Origin: Halobacillus_B sp963739045
GTDB lineage: Bacteria > Bacillota > Bacilli > Bacillales > Halobacillaceae
Length of the DNA: 64,000 nucleotides
NCBI GenBank assembly: GCA_963739045.1
Contig: CAVTYY010000004.1
Span: forward strand, 992,001 to 1,056,000
Direction: 5' to 3'
The notes under the pieces were generated by a model, which ran no database searches, was not told the origin of the DNA, and worked only from the letters and a program-made list of their open reading frames with translations. The position numbers and the translations under genes were made by a program. Of this stretch, positions 17,408-26,348 are shown in pieces. Each line of letters opens with the position of its first letter. Position 1 is the first letter of the stretch.

Positions 17408-18493
17408 GTGCAAACCCATCGAATTCTAGTGATCAATCCAGGCTCTACATCTACGAAGATCGGAGTCTTTGACAATGAAGAGGCTGTATTTGAGAAAACG
17501 ATTCGTCATAAGCCGGAAGAAGTTAATCAATTTAAGCGTGTAATTGACCAATACGAATTTCGGAAACAGGTAATTTTAAACGAGCTTGATCAAGAAGGCA
17601 TTAATATCAGTAAATTAAGTGCTGTCTGTGGGCGGGGCGGACTGCTTCGTCCTATCGAGGGCGGCACGTATGAAGTGAATCAGGCAATGCTTGAGGATTT
17701 GAAAGTCGGCTATAACGGTGAACACGCTTCTAACCTGGGAGGAATTATTGCCCATGAAATCGCAAAGGGACTAAATATTGGTGCCTATATTGTTGACCCT
17801 GTAGTAGTAGATGAATTAGCTGAAATCGCCAGGGTCTCCGGAGTCCCGGAAATCCCTAGAAAAAGTATTTTCCATGCCCTGAATCAAAAGGCAGTAGCCA
17901 GGAGAGCTGCACAGGACTTACATCAGTCTTATAAACAGTCCCGGCTGATCATTACTCATATGGGTGGAGGCATTACTGTAGGGGTCCATGCAGGAGGAAA
18001 AGTTATTGATGTGAATAACGGTTTGCATGGAGATGGACCATTTTCCCCTGAACGGGCAGGAACGGTTCCTGCTGGTGATCTTGTATCGCTCTGTTTTTCA
18101 GGACAATACTATAGAGATGAGATTATGAAGAAGCTGGTAGGTCAAGGCGGCTTAATGGCCTATTTGGATACTAATGATGCGAGAGAAGTAGAAAAGATGA
18201 TTTCTTACGGGGACAAGAAGGCAAAGTTAGTGTTTGATGCCATGGCTTACCAAATCTCCAAAGAGATTGGCAGTATGAGTACTGCCTTAGAAGGAAAAGT
18301 TGATGCCATAGTTTTGACAGGAGGACTCGCTTACGGTAAGTCATTTGTAAAAGAAATCTCCAAGCGGGTTCAATGGATTGCCGATGTTCTTGTTTATCCG
18401 GGTGAAAACGAGTTAGAAGCTTTAAATGAGGGAACGCTGCGGGTATTAAATAAAGAAGAAGTTCCGAAGCAATATCCCAATTTTGCTGAATAG
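17408..18493 (+). CDS. buk: Butyrate kinase
   Basis: Converts branched acyl phosphates and ADP to free acids and ATP. The 361 residues belong to the acetokinase family: N-terminal ILVINPGSTSTKIGVFDNE, the phosphate-binding HMGGGITVG, and C-terminal IVLTGGLAYG. GTG 17408 is chosen because GGAGGT (17394-17399) lies 8 nt upstream. It sits 25 nt after bcd within the bkd operon; the free branched acids may also prime anteiso and iso fatty acid synthesis after reactivation. Confidence 0.94.
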   Translation: MQTHRILVINPGSTSTKIGVFDNEEAVFEKTIRHKPEEVNQFKRVIDQYEFRKQVILNELDQEGINISKLSAVCGRGGLLRPIEGGTYEVNQAMLEDLKVGYNGEHASNLGGIIAHEIAKGLNIGAYIVDPVVVDELAEIARVSGVPEIPRKSIFHALNQKAVARRAAQDLHQSYKQSRLIITHMGGGITVGVHAGGKVIDVNNGLHGDGPFSPERAGTVPAGDLVSLCFSGQYYRDEIMKKLVGQGGLMAYLDTNDAREVEKMISYGDKKAKLVFDAMAYQISKEIGSMSTALEGKVDAIVLTGGLAYGKSFVKEISKRVQWIADVLVYPGENELEALNEGTLRVLNKEEVPKQYPNFAE

Positions 18494-18507
18494 AAAGGAG
18501 ATTAAGT

Positions 18508-19929
18508 ATGGCTCAAGAATATGATTTAGTCGTATTAGGCGGAGGTACGGGAGGCTATGTAGCGGCCATTCGTGCTTCTAAATTAGGTTTAAAAGTAGCA
18601 ATTGTTGAAGCGCGTGAGTTAGGCGGTACATGTCTTCACCGAGGATGTATTCCCTCTAAGGCATTGCTGCGCAGTGCCGAAGTTTTCCGCCAGACCAAAG
18701 AAGCAGACCATTTCGGAGTTTCAACACAAACACCAACCCTTAATTTTCCAAAAGTACAGGAAAGAAAGCAGTCGATTGTGGACACATTACATAAAGGTGT
18801 TCAAGGGTTAATGAAGAAAGGTAAAATTGATGTCTTTGAAGGTTTTGGACGGATATTAGGTCCCTCTATTTTTTCACCCACGGCAGGCACCATTTCAGTA
18901 GAAATGAACAATGGAGAAGAGAATGAAATGCTCATCCCGAAGAACGTTCTTGTGGCAACCGGTTCAAGCCCTAAATCACTGCCGGGTCTTGACATTGATG
19001 AACAGTACGTCATGACTTCCGATGAAGCTCTTAATATGGAGGAACTCCCTGCTTCCATAATTATTATCGGTGGTGGAGTTATTGGTATTGAGTGGGCTTC
19101 TATGCTGGCTGATTTTGGAGTAGAAGTAACTGTTTTAGAATATTTGCCTCAGATTCTGCCAACTGAAGACCAAGACGTGTCTAAAGAGCTGACAAAGCAA
19201 ATGAAGAAGAAAGGGGTCAACATTGTAACTGGCGCGAAAGTAATGGCTGATTCTCTAGAGAAAAGTGAAGGCGTTTCCATTCAAGCTGAAGTTGCTGGAA
19301 CAACGGAAACTTATCAAGCAGACCGAATGCTTGTTTCTGTGGGACGTGCCGCTAATGTTAAGAACATTGGTCTGGAAAACACTACGATCGAAGTTGAAGA
19401 CGGGTTTATCCAAACCAATAAGTATTACCAAACGAAAGAAAGCCACATCTATGCGATAGGCGATGTAATAGGCGGAATGCAGTTAGCACACGTAGCATCC
19501 CACGAAGGCATGATTGCCGTAGAGCATATGGCAGATCAACTGCCTCATCCTTTAAATCCAGATCAAATCCCCACTTGTATTTACTCAAGCCCTGAAGTAG
19601 CTAGTGTAGGCTTAACTGAGCAGCAAGCTGAGGAACAGGGATATGAAATTAAAACAGGTAAATTTTCTTTTCAAGCAATAGGGAAAGCCCTCGTTTATGG
19701 AGAGACTGATGGTTTTGTGAAAATTATTGCTGACAAGCATTCGGATGATCTGCTTGGCGTTCATATGGTGGGTCCGCATGTCACGGATATGATTTCAGAA
19801 GCTGGACTTGCAAAAGTTTTAGACGCCACACCTTGGGAAATTGCAGAAAGCATTCATCCTCATCCGACGCTCGCCGAAGCTATTGGCGAAGCGGCAATGG
19901 CTGTAGATGGAAACCAGATACATGGCTAA
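18508..19929 (+). CDS. lpdV: Dihydrolipoyl dehydrogenase (E3) of the BKD complex
   Basis: A 473-residue flavoprotein that reoxidises the dihydrolipoyl group of BkdB with NAD. FAD site VVLGGGTGGYVAAIRA, redox disulfide GGTCLHRGCIPSK (C-x4-C), NAD site IIIGGGVIGIEWASML, second FAD site YAIGDVIGGMQLAHVA, and the C-terminal active-site HPHPTLAEA. The length matches B. subtilis LpdV. AAAGGAG precedes ATG 18508, 14 nt after buk. Being inside the operon, it is dedicated to the branched-chain complex rather than pyruvate dehydrogenase. Confidence 0.96.
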   Translation: MAQEYDLVVLGGGTGGYVAAIRASKLGLKVAIVEARELGGTCLHRGCIPSKALLRSAEVFRQTKEADHFGVSTQTPTLNFPKVQERKQSIVDTLHKGVQGLMKKGKIDVFEGFGRILGPSIFSPTAGTISVEMNNGEENEMLIPKNVLVATGSSPKSLPGLDIDEQYVMTSDEALNMEELPASIIIIGGGVIGIEWASMLADFGVEVTVLEYLPQILPTEDQDVSKELTKQMKKKGVNIVTGAKVMADSLEKSEGVSIQAEVAGTTETYQADRMLVSVGRAANVKNIGLENTTIEVEDGFIQTNKYYQTKESHIYAIGDVIGGMQLAHVASHEGMIAVEHMADQLPHPLNPDQIPTCIYSSPEVASVGLTEQQAEEQGYEIKTGKFSFQAIGKALVYGETDGFVKIIADKHSDDLLGVHMVGPHVTDMISEAGLAKVLDATPWEIAESIHPHPTLAEAIGEAAMAVDGNQIHG

Positions 19930-19950
19930 GCAACTAAAGGAGGGATTAAC

Positions 19951-20943
19951 ATGGCTAAAAATCGCCATAAGTCACTAGGATTAAGTGACGACCAAGTATT
20001 AGATATGTTCCGTACAATGTTACTTGCTAGAAAGATTGACGAACGGATGTGGCTGCTCAACCGTGCAGGGAAGATTCCATTTGTGATTTCATGTCAAGGG
20101 CAGGAAGCTGCTCAAGTAGGGGCGTCTTATGCGCTTGATCGGGATAAGGATTACGCACTACCTTACTACCGCGATATGGGAGTCGTCTTATCCTTTGGGA
20201 TGACGGCGCAGGATTTAATGTTATCCGGTTTTGCTAAAGCTGAAGATCCAAATTCAGGCGGACGCCAAATGCCTGGACACTTTGGACAAAAGAAAAATCG
20301 CATCGTAACGGGTTCTTCACCGGTTACGACTCAAGTGCCGCACGCTGTCGGCATCGCCTTAGCTGCGAAAATGGAGAAAAAAGATATTGTTTCTCTTGTC
20401 ACTTTTGGTGAGGGGTCTTCTAACCAAGGAGATTTCCATGAAGGGGCGAACTTTGCTGGGGTTCATAAATTGCCGGTTATTTTCATGGTAGAGAATAATA
20501 AATACGCCATTTCTGTACCTGTATCTAAACAGCTTGCCTGTGAAAAGGTATCAGATCGAGCGATTGGCTACGGAATGCCTGGCCATACCGTTGATGGAAA
20601 TGATCCGCTCGCTGTATATGAAGTGGTTAAAGAAGCTGCTGAGCGAGGTCGAAGAGGGGAAGGCCCAACTTTGGTCGAAGCCGTCTCTTATCGACTGACT
20701 CCGCACTCCAGTGACGATGATGATCGGACTTATCGTGAAAAAGATGAAGTAGACGAAGCGAAGAAAAAGGACTCGATTGTTACGTTTGCGAACTACTTGC
20801 GTGAACAGAATATTTTAACAGAAGAGAAAGAAACCGAATTAAATGAAGAAATCAATCATTTGGTCAATGAGGCAACAGAATATGCTGAGAATGCAGAATA
20901 TGCTGATGCCGAATCCGCATTGAACTTTGTATATGAAGAGTAA
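19951..20943 (+). CDS. bkdAA: BKD E1 alpha subunit
   Basis: Alpha subunit (330 residues) of branched-chain 2-oxo acid dehydrogenase, which decarboxylates the 2-oxo acids with thiamine diphosphate. The TPP-Mg motif is GEGSSNQGDFHEGANFAG followed by MVENNKYAIS; the phosphorylation-loop-like region is YRLTPHSSDDDD. AAGGAGG precedes ATG 19951, and the gene is separated from lpdV and bkdAB by about 20 nt on each side. Length and order are as in B. subtilis. Confidence 0.96.
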   Translation: MAKNRHKSLGLSDDQVLDMFRTMLLARKIDERMWLLNRAGKIPFVISCQGQEAAQVGASYALDRDKDYALPYYRDMGVVLSFGMTAQDLMLSGFAKAEDPNSGGRQMPGHFGQKKNRIVTGSSPVTTQVPHAVGIALAAKMEKKDIVSLVTFGEGSSNQGDFHEGANFAGVHKLPVIFMVENNKYAISVPVSKQLACEKVSDRAIGYGMPGHTVDGNDPLAVYEVVKEAAERGRRGEGPTLVEAVSYRLTPHSSDDDDRTYREKDEVDEAKKKDSIVTFANYLREQNILTEEKETELNEEINHLVNEATEYAENAEYADAESALNFVYEE

Positions 20944-20958
20944 GGAGGGGGAGTTATT

Positions 20959-21942
20959 ATGGCAGTTATTTCTTATATTCAAGCCGTCACTCAAGCTTTG
21001 AGAGAAGAAATGCAGCGAGATGAGAAGGTATTTGTGCTGGGAGAAGATGTTGGGAAGCGCGGAGGAGTATTTCGCGCAACTGATGGACTTTATGATGAAT
21101 TCGGCGAAGATAGAGTTATTGATACACCGCTGGCCGAGTCAGCAATCGCAGGCGTCGGAATTGGTGCTGCAATGTATGGAATGAGGCCAGTAGCTGAAAT
21201 GCAATTCGCAGACTTTATAATGCCTGCTGTGAATCAAATAATCTCAGAGGCAGCCAAAACCAGGTATCGTTCGAACAATGACTGGAGTGTACCTATGACC
21301 ATCCGTGCTCCTTACGGCGGCGGAGTTCATGGTGCGCTTTACCATTCTCAATCAGTTGAAGCAGTATTTGCCAATCAGCCTGGGCTGAAAATAGTCATGC
21401 CATCTACACCCTATGACGTAAAAGGGTTATTAAAAGCTTCCATACGTGATAATGATCCCGTTTTATTCTTTGAACACAAACGAGCGTACCGTTTGATTAA
21501 GGGAGAAGTTCCTGATGAAGATTACACACTTCCAATTGGGAAAGCGGATGTGAAACGAGAAGGTTCTGATATTACGGTCATTACCTATGGCCTATGTGTG
21601 CATTTTGCTTTGCAGGCAGCAGAAAAGCTTGCTGAAGAAGGAATTGATGCCCATATTCTTGACTTAAGAACGGTGTATCCGTTAGATCAGGAAGGCATTA
21701 TAGAGGCAGCTAAGAAAACGGGAAAAGTGCTATTAGTAACGGAGGATAATAAAGAGGGCGGAATTATTTCAGAGGTTTCTGCGATCATTAGTGAAAACTG
21801 TCTGTTCGATCTGGACTCTCCGATAAAACGTTTAGCTGGTCCTGATATTCCTTCCATGCCTTATGCGCCGACCATGGAAAAATACTTTATGATGAATCCT
21901 GACAAAGTTGAAAAAGCGATGCGTGATCTAGCTGAATTTTAA
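20959..21942 (+). CDS. bkdAB: BKD E1 beta subunit
   Basis: Beta subunit (327 residues) pairing with BkdAA to form the E1 heterotetramer. It shows the transketolase-type pyrimidine domain with VLGEDVGKRGGVFRAT, EMQFADFIMPA, RAPYGGGVHGALYHSQS and a C-terminal domain with LDLRTVYPLD. AAGGAGG precedes ATG 20959, 15 nt after bkdAA. No anomalies. Confidence 0.96.
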   Translation: MAVISYIQAVTQALREEMQRDEKVFVLGEDVGKRGGVFRATDGLYDEFGEDRVIDTPLAESAIAGVGIGAAMYGMRPVAEMQFADFIMPAVNQIISEAAKTRYRSNNDWSVPMTIRAPYGGGVHGALYHSQSVEAVFANQPGLKIVMPSTPYDVKGLLKASIRDNDPVLFFEHKRAYRLIKGEVPDEDYTLPIGKADVKREGSDITVITYGLCVHFALQAAEKLAEEGIDAHILDLRTVYPLDQEGIIEAAKKTGKVLLVTEDNKEGGIISEVSAIISENCLFDLDSPIKRLAGPDIPSMPYAPTMEKYFMMNPDKVEKAMRDLAEF

Positions 21943-21959
21943 TAGAAGGAGGAGTTCCT

Positions 21960-23288
21960 GTGGGATTAGAAAAAATAAACATGCCTCAGCTTGGTGAAAG
22001 TGTCACAGAAGGCACGATCAGCACTTGGCTTGTCCAGCCTGGGGACAAGATTAATAAGTATGATCCGATAGCAGAAGTTATGACAGATAAAGTAAATGCT
22101 GAAGTTCCTTCATCCTTTACAGGTGTCATTAAAGATTTAGTGGCAAGTGAAGGAGATACGATAGCTGTAGGGGACCTTATGTGTCATATTGAAGTAGAAG
22201 GTGGAGAAGCAGCATCACCTTCAGAATCAACTTCTGAACCAAAGGAGAAACCTCAACAGAAAACAGCCGGTAATGACCAATCGAAACAAAAACCAGAATC
22301 CTCAGCAGAAAAGCAATCTAGCGACAAGACGAATAAAAAAAGGTACTCTCCTGCAGTGATGACTCTTGCCCAGGATCACGAAATCGACTTGAGTCAAGTG
22401 GATGGATCAGGAAGAGGCGGCCGAATTACTCGTAAGGATATTGAAAAGATTATCGAAAGCGGGGACATTCCAAAACCTGGGCAAAACCAACCATCAGAGC
22501 AAGCAGCTGCTGATAGTGAGCCGCCTGCTCAGTCTGCAAATCAATCTCCTGCTCCGCAAGCTTCTGTACCCAATGTGCAAGCTGGTGAAGGAGATAAAGA
22601 AATCCCTGTTACAGGTGTACGTAAAGCCATAGCTTCTAACATGGTGAAATCAACTTCAGAGATTCCTCATGCTTGGATGATGGTGGAAGTAGATGTAACG
22701 AACCTTGTTCATCTGCGAAATGCTAAGAAAACCCAATTTAAAGAAAATGAAGGGTACAGTCTTACTTACTTTGCATTCTTCGTTAAAGCCGTAGCACAGG
22801 CTTTAAAGGAATATCCTCAATTAAACAGCTCGTGGGCTGGAGATAAAATTATCCAGCGGAAAGCGATTAATTTAAATATAGCTGTTGCCAAAGAGGATCA
22901 ACTATTTGTTCCAGTGATCCGCGATGCAGATGAAAAAAGCATTAAAGGAATCGCCAAAGATATTACTGAACTAGCTGGAAAAGCGCGTCAAGGTAAATTA
23001 ACATCTAAAGATATGGAAGGCGGAACCTTTACCGTAAACAATACGGGTTCATTTGGGTCTGTACAATCTATGGGTGTGATTAACCATCCGCAAGCGGCTA
23101 TACTGCAAGTAGAATCTATTGTGAAAAAGCCCGTTTATCAAAATGGCATGTTTGGTCCGAGAGACATGGTGAACTTATGTTTATCTCTTGACCACCGTGT
23201 GCTGGACGGGCTTGTGGCTGGGAATTTCCTTGCACGAGTGAAGGAAATCTTAGAGAAAATGTCAGAAGAAACTACTTCGATTTATTAA
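21960..23288 (+). CDS. bkdB: BKD E2 dihydrolipoyl acyltransferase
   Basis: Core subunit (442 residues) that carries acyl groups on lipoate to CoA. Domains: N-terminal lipoyl domain with lipoylated lysine in MTDKVNAEV (about residue 44), a Q/S/P/E-rich swinging linker (about 80-120), the peripheral subunit-binding domain (YSPAVMTLAQDHEID...GRGGRITRKDIE), a second flexible linker (about 170-215) and the catalytic acyltransferase domain ending with DHRVLDG. GTG 21960 has AAGGAGG 8 nt upstream. Last gene of the operon; a CCCGAA-type terminator follows. Confidence 0.95.
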   Translation: MGLEKINMPQLGESVTEGTISTWLVQPGDKINKYDPIAEVMTDKVNAEVPSSFTGVIKDLVASEGDTIAVGDLMCHIEVEGGEAASPSESTSEPKEKPQQKTAGNDQSKQKPESSAEKQSSDKTNKKRYSPAVMTLAQDHEIDLSQVDGSGRGGRITRKDIEKIIESGDIPKPGQNQPSEQAAADSEPPAQSANQSPAPQASVPNVQAGEGDKEIPVTGVRKAIASNMVKSTSEIPHAWMMVEVDVTNLVHLRNAKKTQFKENEGYSLTYFAFFVKAVAQALKEYPQLNSSWAGDKIIQRKAINLNIAVAKEDQLFVPVIRDADEKSIKGIAKDITELAGKARQGKLTSKDMEGGTFTVNNTGSFGSVQSMGVINHPQAAILQVESIVKKPVYQNGMFGPRDMVNLCLSLDHRVLDGLVAGNFLARVKEILEKMSEETTSIY

Positions 23289-23299
23289 AACCATAAGAC

Positions 23300-23341
23300 A
23301 ACCCGAATGGCGGTATGTGCGACGCGCCATTCGGGTTTTTG
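23300..23341 (+). terminator. Terminator of the bkd operon
   Basis: AACCCGAATGGCG (23300-23312) pairs with CGCCATTCGGGTT, followed by a T-rich tail. It is a longer-stem relative of the CCCGAACC terminators elsewhere in the window. Confidence 0.9.
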
Positions 23342-23453
23342 TTTTTGTCCAGCTCTATAGTAAAGTCATTTCTATTAATATTCAGACGGAATGGCTTTAA
23401 TTTCAATGTTGTTGGACGTGTGCATTATTTAGATTAGGAAGTGAAAATTCGTA

Positions 23454-24329
23454 TTATTTGCTGCTATGAAGCGATTTATAGAAATCATAAATTGCAGAGA
23501 AATCAACGTTTCCGTACCCGCTTCCATTAGCCTCTGCGTAAATTTCCTTCATCATATTAGTTATTTTCAACGCCGTTTCTTCTTCATATCCGGATAATGA
23601 AGCTAGATGAAGATCTTTATACATATTCTTTAAAGCGAACTCTTCTTCATATTGATTCTCTCTTAATTTATCAGCTTTCATTTTTAGAAACGGAGCAGCA
23701 ACTGGCATATTTGGCAGCGTATCCAGCAGAAAGTCTTTCGACAGCCCCAGTCGTTCTCCAAGCACCATCCCTTCGGCAAATGTCGCCATGTTGGACGCGA
23801 GCATTAAATTAACCACCATTTTAAAGGAGGTTCCGTGACTCACAGGACCTACATGCATGGTGTTCTTTCCCATAATTTCCGTATAAGGAGATAGTTCAGA
23901 GATATCTCGTTCCTCACCACCCGCAAGAAACACTAGTTCTCCTTGCTCTGCCGGACCTTTTGAGCCTGCGACGGGTGCATCGGCAAACCTAACATCAAAT
24001 TTCTTAGCATGCTCACTTGCTTTTCTGGAAAACTCAGGATTGACAGTGCTGGAATCAACCCACAGGGAACCTGGTTTCATGGATTGAACAAAACCATCAT
24101 TACTTAAAGCGGTGGATTCGACCGCTTCCGGACCGGTCAGCATCGTAAATACTAGGTCTGCATTTTCAACCGCTTTGTGGATCGTTGGTTTAAACTGAGC
24201 ACCCTTCGCAATGAGTGGGTCAGCTTTCTCCTTAGTTCGATTAAAGACAACCAGCTCGACATTGTTTTTTAGTAAATTGGCTGCCATGGCATTCCCCATT
24301 ACGCCAAGACCAATAAATGTCACTTTCAT
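23454..24329 (-). CDS. 3-hydroxyisobutyrate dehydrogenase family oxidoreductase
   Basis: A 291-residue beta-hydroxyacid dehydrogenase. The N-terminal Rossmann motif is FIGLGVMGNAMAANLL, the substrate loop DAPVAGSKGPAEQG, and the catalytic lysine lies in SFKMVVNLMLA. Family members include MmsB (valine breakdown), tartronate semialdehyde reductase and B. subtilis YkwC. Its place next to the bkd operon favours valine catabolism (3-hydroxyisobutyrate to methylmalonate semialdehyde), but the exact substrate is an inference. AGGAGG precedes the ATG at 24329. It converges on bkdB. Confidence 0.82.
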   Translation of the reverse strand: MKVTFIGLGVMGNAMAANLLKNNVELVVFNRTKEKADPLIAKGAQFKPTIHKAVENADLVFTMLTGPEAVESTALSNDGFVQSMKPGSLWVDSSTVNPEFSRKASEHAKKFDVRFADAPVAGSKGPAEQGELVFLAGGEERDISELSPYTEIMGKNTMHVGPVSHGTSFKMVVNLMLASNMATFAEGMVLGERLGLSKDFLLDTLPNMPVAAPFLKMKADKLRENQYEEEFALKNMYKDLHLASLSGYEEETALKITNMMKEIYAEANGSGYGNVDFSAIYDFYKSLHSSK

Positions 24330-24412
24330 GATATTCCTCCTCTATCTTTCGCTTTTTACTGCTTCTCCATCATTGTATACTTTTTTCATTTATAGGAAAA
24401 AAAACTGTTTTT

Positions 24413-24892
24413 CTAGTCGATAGGATCGACTGCTTTTCCGTAGCGAATGACATCAAAAACTGCCAGTCCATCACTTGGTTTCCCTTCTCCATTCCTATAG
24501 GGGAAGAGTGAAAAGAAAATAAAGTAAATGGAGAAGTAAGCATATTGATAGAAGAATAACGTGACCGGGAGGATGTTAGCGCTCATTAATGAATTTAAAA
24601 TGAGAATGACAAGCAGATTAAATCCACTACCCGCGAGATAGATGGCAACATGGGCCCAGGTTTTATTGTAGGTAAGGGCTTCATATTGACACCACCCCTC
24701 CATGAAATACTTTCGCTTAATTTCGAGGGAGCCAATGTGAAACAGGGTATCTCCTGTCCCTATACAAAATTTTACTTTTCCTCCAAATAGTCTTGCTATA
24801 CATACATGTCCAGCTTCATGGACAAGGGTAACAATGGGTAAAATAATAAAGAAATTTATAAAAAACATCGGTATGTCACTTAACGTAAACAT
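24413..24892 (-). CDS. Small M50-type membrane metalloprotease homologue
   Basis: A 159-residue, hydrophobic protein with about four membrane segments. The zinc site HEAGH (residues 25-29) lies in the first segment and a distal PSDG with D141 resembles the second M50 (site-2 protease) motif, so the intramembrane active site looks complete. The intervening part (about 35-80) is polar and basic with two cysteines. No PDZ or CBS domain is present. TGGAGGT precedes the ATG. Function unknown; it could be a maintenance or immunity-type M50 protein. It is the upstream gene of a possible leftward pair with the hydroxyisobutyrate dehydrogenase. Confidence 0.7.
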   Translation of the reverse strand: MFTLSDIPMFFINFFIILPIVTLVHEAGHVCIARLFGGKVKFCIGTGDTLFHIGSLEIKRKYFMEGWCQYEALTYNKTWAHVAIYLAGSGFNLLVILILNSLMSANILPVTLFFYQYAYFSIYFIFFSLFPYRNGEGKPSDGLAVFDVIRYGKAVDPID

Positions 24893-25088
24893 AAAGGTTA
24901 CCTCCAGTTATCATTGAAATTGGTTGTGCTGAAACAAACCTTTCCCCGTTTAAAACATTTTATAACTATAATTTAAAAAATATCTAAAGTCAGTATGAAA
25001 TGCCCTCTTTCCCAAAAATCATTATAGATACAAAGCTGATTGATCTTTTTTATCTAGCCTGTTTATGATTTGATAAAACTAGAAAATA

Positions 25089-25260
25089 ATGGCGGATCTT
25101 AATGAACGAATAGCTGGTAAACAGGTGCCTATGATCTTCTTCAGTATCTAAAGAGCGGGTAAAACAGAAAGATGACCCGAAACTTACAGATTGGTTCGGA
25201 TCAAACATTTGCTATTTAGATGAAGGTGGATATTTAATCAAACCGAGTCATATTTTGTAA
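25089..25260 (+). pseudogene. Frameshifted remnant of a small unknown gene
   Basis: The 490-base gap between the M50 gene and the MoxR gene holds a short frame, MADLNERIAGKQVPMIFFSI, that stops at 25149-25151. Skipping one T at 25149 lets it continue as KERVKQKDDPKLTDWFGS and on to a TAA at 25258, about 57 residues in all. There is no convincing ribosome binding site. Coding-like composition on both sides of a single-base shift suggests a decayed gene; the family is not recognised. The rest of the gap shows nothing clear. Confidence 0.35.
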
Positions 25261-25391
25261 TTAATTGAATAATAAGAGGGATTAAGCTGATTATATCGAA
25301 GTATTAAATAAGACCTAAAATGCATTCCAATCAAATGGTAGGTACAGAACAATGAAACTATATGAATACAGTTAAATGAAGGATGGTCGTT

Positions 25392-26348
25392 TTGGAAAAT
25401 TTAATCAGTCAGGTAATTGAAGCGCAAAAAGCCTTGCAGCGAGTCATTATTGGGCAGGACCGAGTGATTGAGTTAATGTTCATTGCTCTGCTGGCAGATG
25501 GTCATGTAATTCTAGAAAGTGTACCCGGCTCAGGAAAAACGAAATTAGCGAAGAGTTTTGCAAAAGTAATGGATGCAAAATTTCGAAGAGTCCAATTTAC
25601 TCCTGATGTTCTGCCGAGCGACGTGACGGGTATTCAATTCTTTAATCCTAAAACACAGGAATTTGAAATGAGAACCGGTCCTGCATTCACTAATTTCTTA
25701 TTAGCAGATGAAATTAACCGGGCAACTCCTAAGACGCAGTCCAGTTTATTGGAAGTGATGGAAGAGCACCAGTTAACGATAGATGGAGAGACCATCCCGG
25801 TCCCCGCTCCTTTTTTGGTAATGGCTACTCAAAATCCAGTAGAGAAAAATCAAGGAACGTTTCCGCTGCCAGAAGCGCAGCTGGATCGATTTTTATTAAA
25901 AATCCCTCTAGATTATCCAGACCTGGCATCAGAAAAAGAGATATTGTCCTTTTATCAGGTCGAGGATCCTTTTCAAGAATTATCCCTTGCTTTAACAATA
26001 GAAACGATTACAGAATTACAAGGTAGCGTGAAACAGATTAGGGTTTCTGAACCGGTGAAAGACTATCTTCTGGCTCTTATTCGGGGATCGAGAGAACATC
26101 CAGAGGTTCAATTAGGAGCCAGTACGCGGGCTGCTCTTGCATTAATGAGGGCTGCTCAGGCTAATGCTTTGCTTCAGCAGAGGAACTATTTGACTCCGCA
26201 CGATGTGAAAGAACTTGCTCCTTATGTTATTGAACATCGGATCATCCTTTCAATGGAAGGCATGATAAGAAAAACTACGCAAGAAATTACGCAGGAAATT
26301 ATTCAATCCGTCGAAGTACCAGTGGAATTGGGCAGTGGACAGCAGTGA
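25392..26348 (+). CDS. MoxR family AAA+ ATPase
   Basis: A chaperone-like AAA+ ATPase of 318 residues (321 if the ATG at 25383 is used). Walker A is GSGKT in ESVPGSGKTKLAKSF, Walker B is FLLADEINRATPKTQSSLLE, sensor 1 is MATQNPVE, and the lid has GASTRAALALMRAAQA. TTG 25392 is preferred because GAAGGA (25378-25383) lies 8 nt upstream and would overlap the ATG. MoxR proteins act with DUF58 and transmembrane partners, here encoded directly downstream with overlapping starts. The client is unknown. Confidence 0.88.
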   Translation: MENLISQVIEAQKALQRVIIGQDRVIELMFIALLADGHVILESVPGSGKTKLAKSFAKVMDAKFRRVQFTPDVLPSDVTGIQFFNPKTQEFEMRTGPAFTNFLLADEINRATPKTQSSLLEVMEEHQLTIDGETIPVPAPFLVMATQNPVEKNQGTFPLPEAQLDRFLLKIPLDYPDLASEKEILSFYQVEDPFQELSLALTIETITELQGSVKQIRVSEPVKDYLLALIRGSREHPEVQLGASTRAALALMRAAQANALLQQRNYLTPHDVKELAPYVIEHRIILSMEGMIRKTTQEITQEIIQSVEVPVELGSGQQ

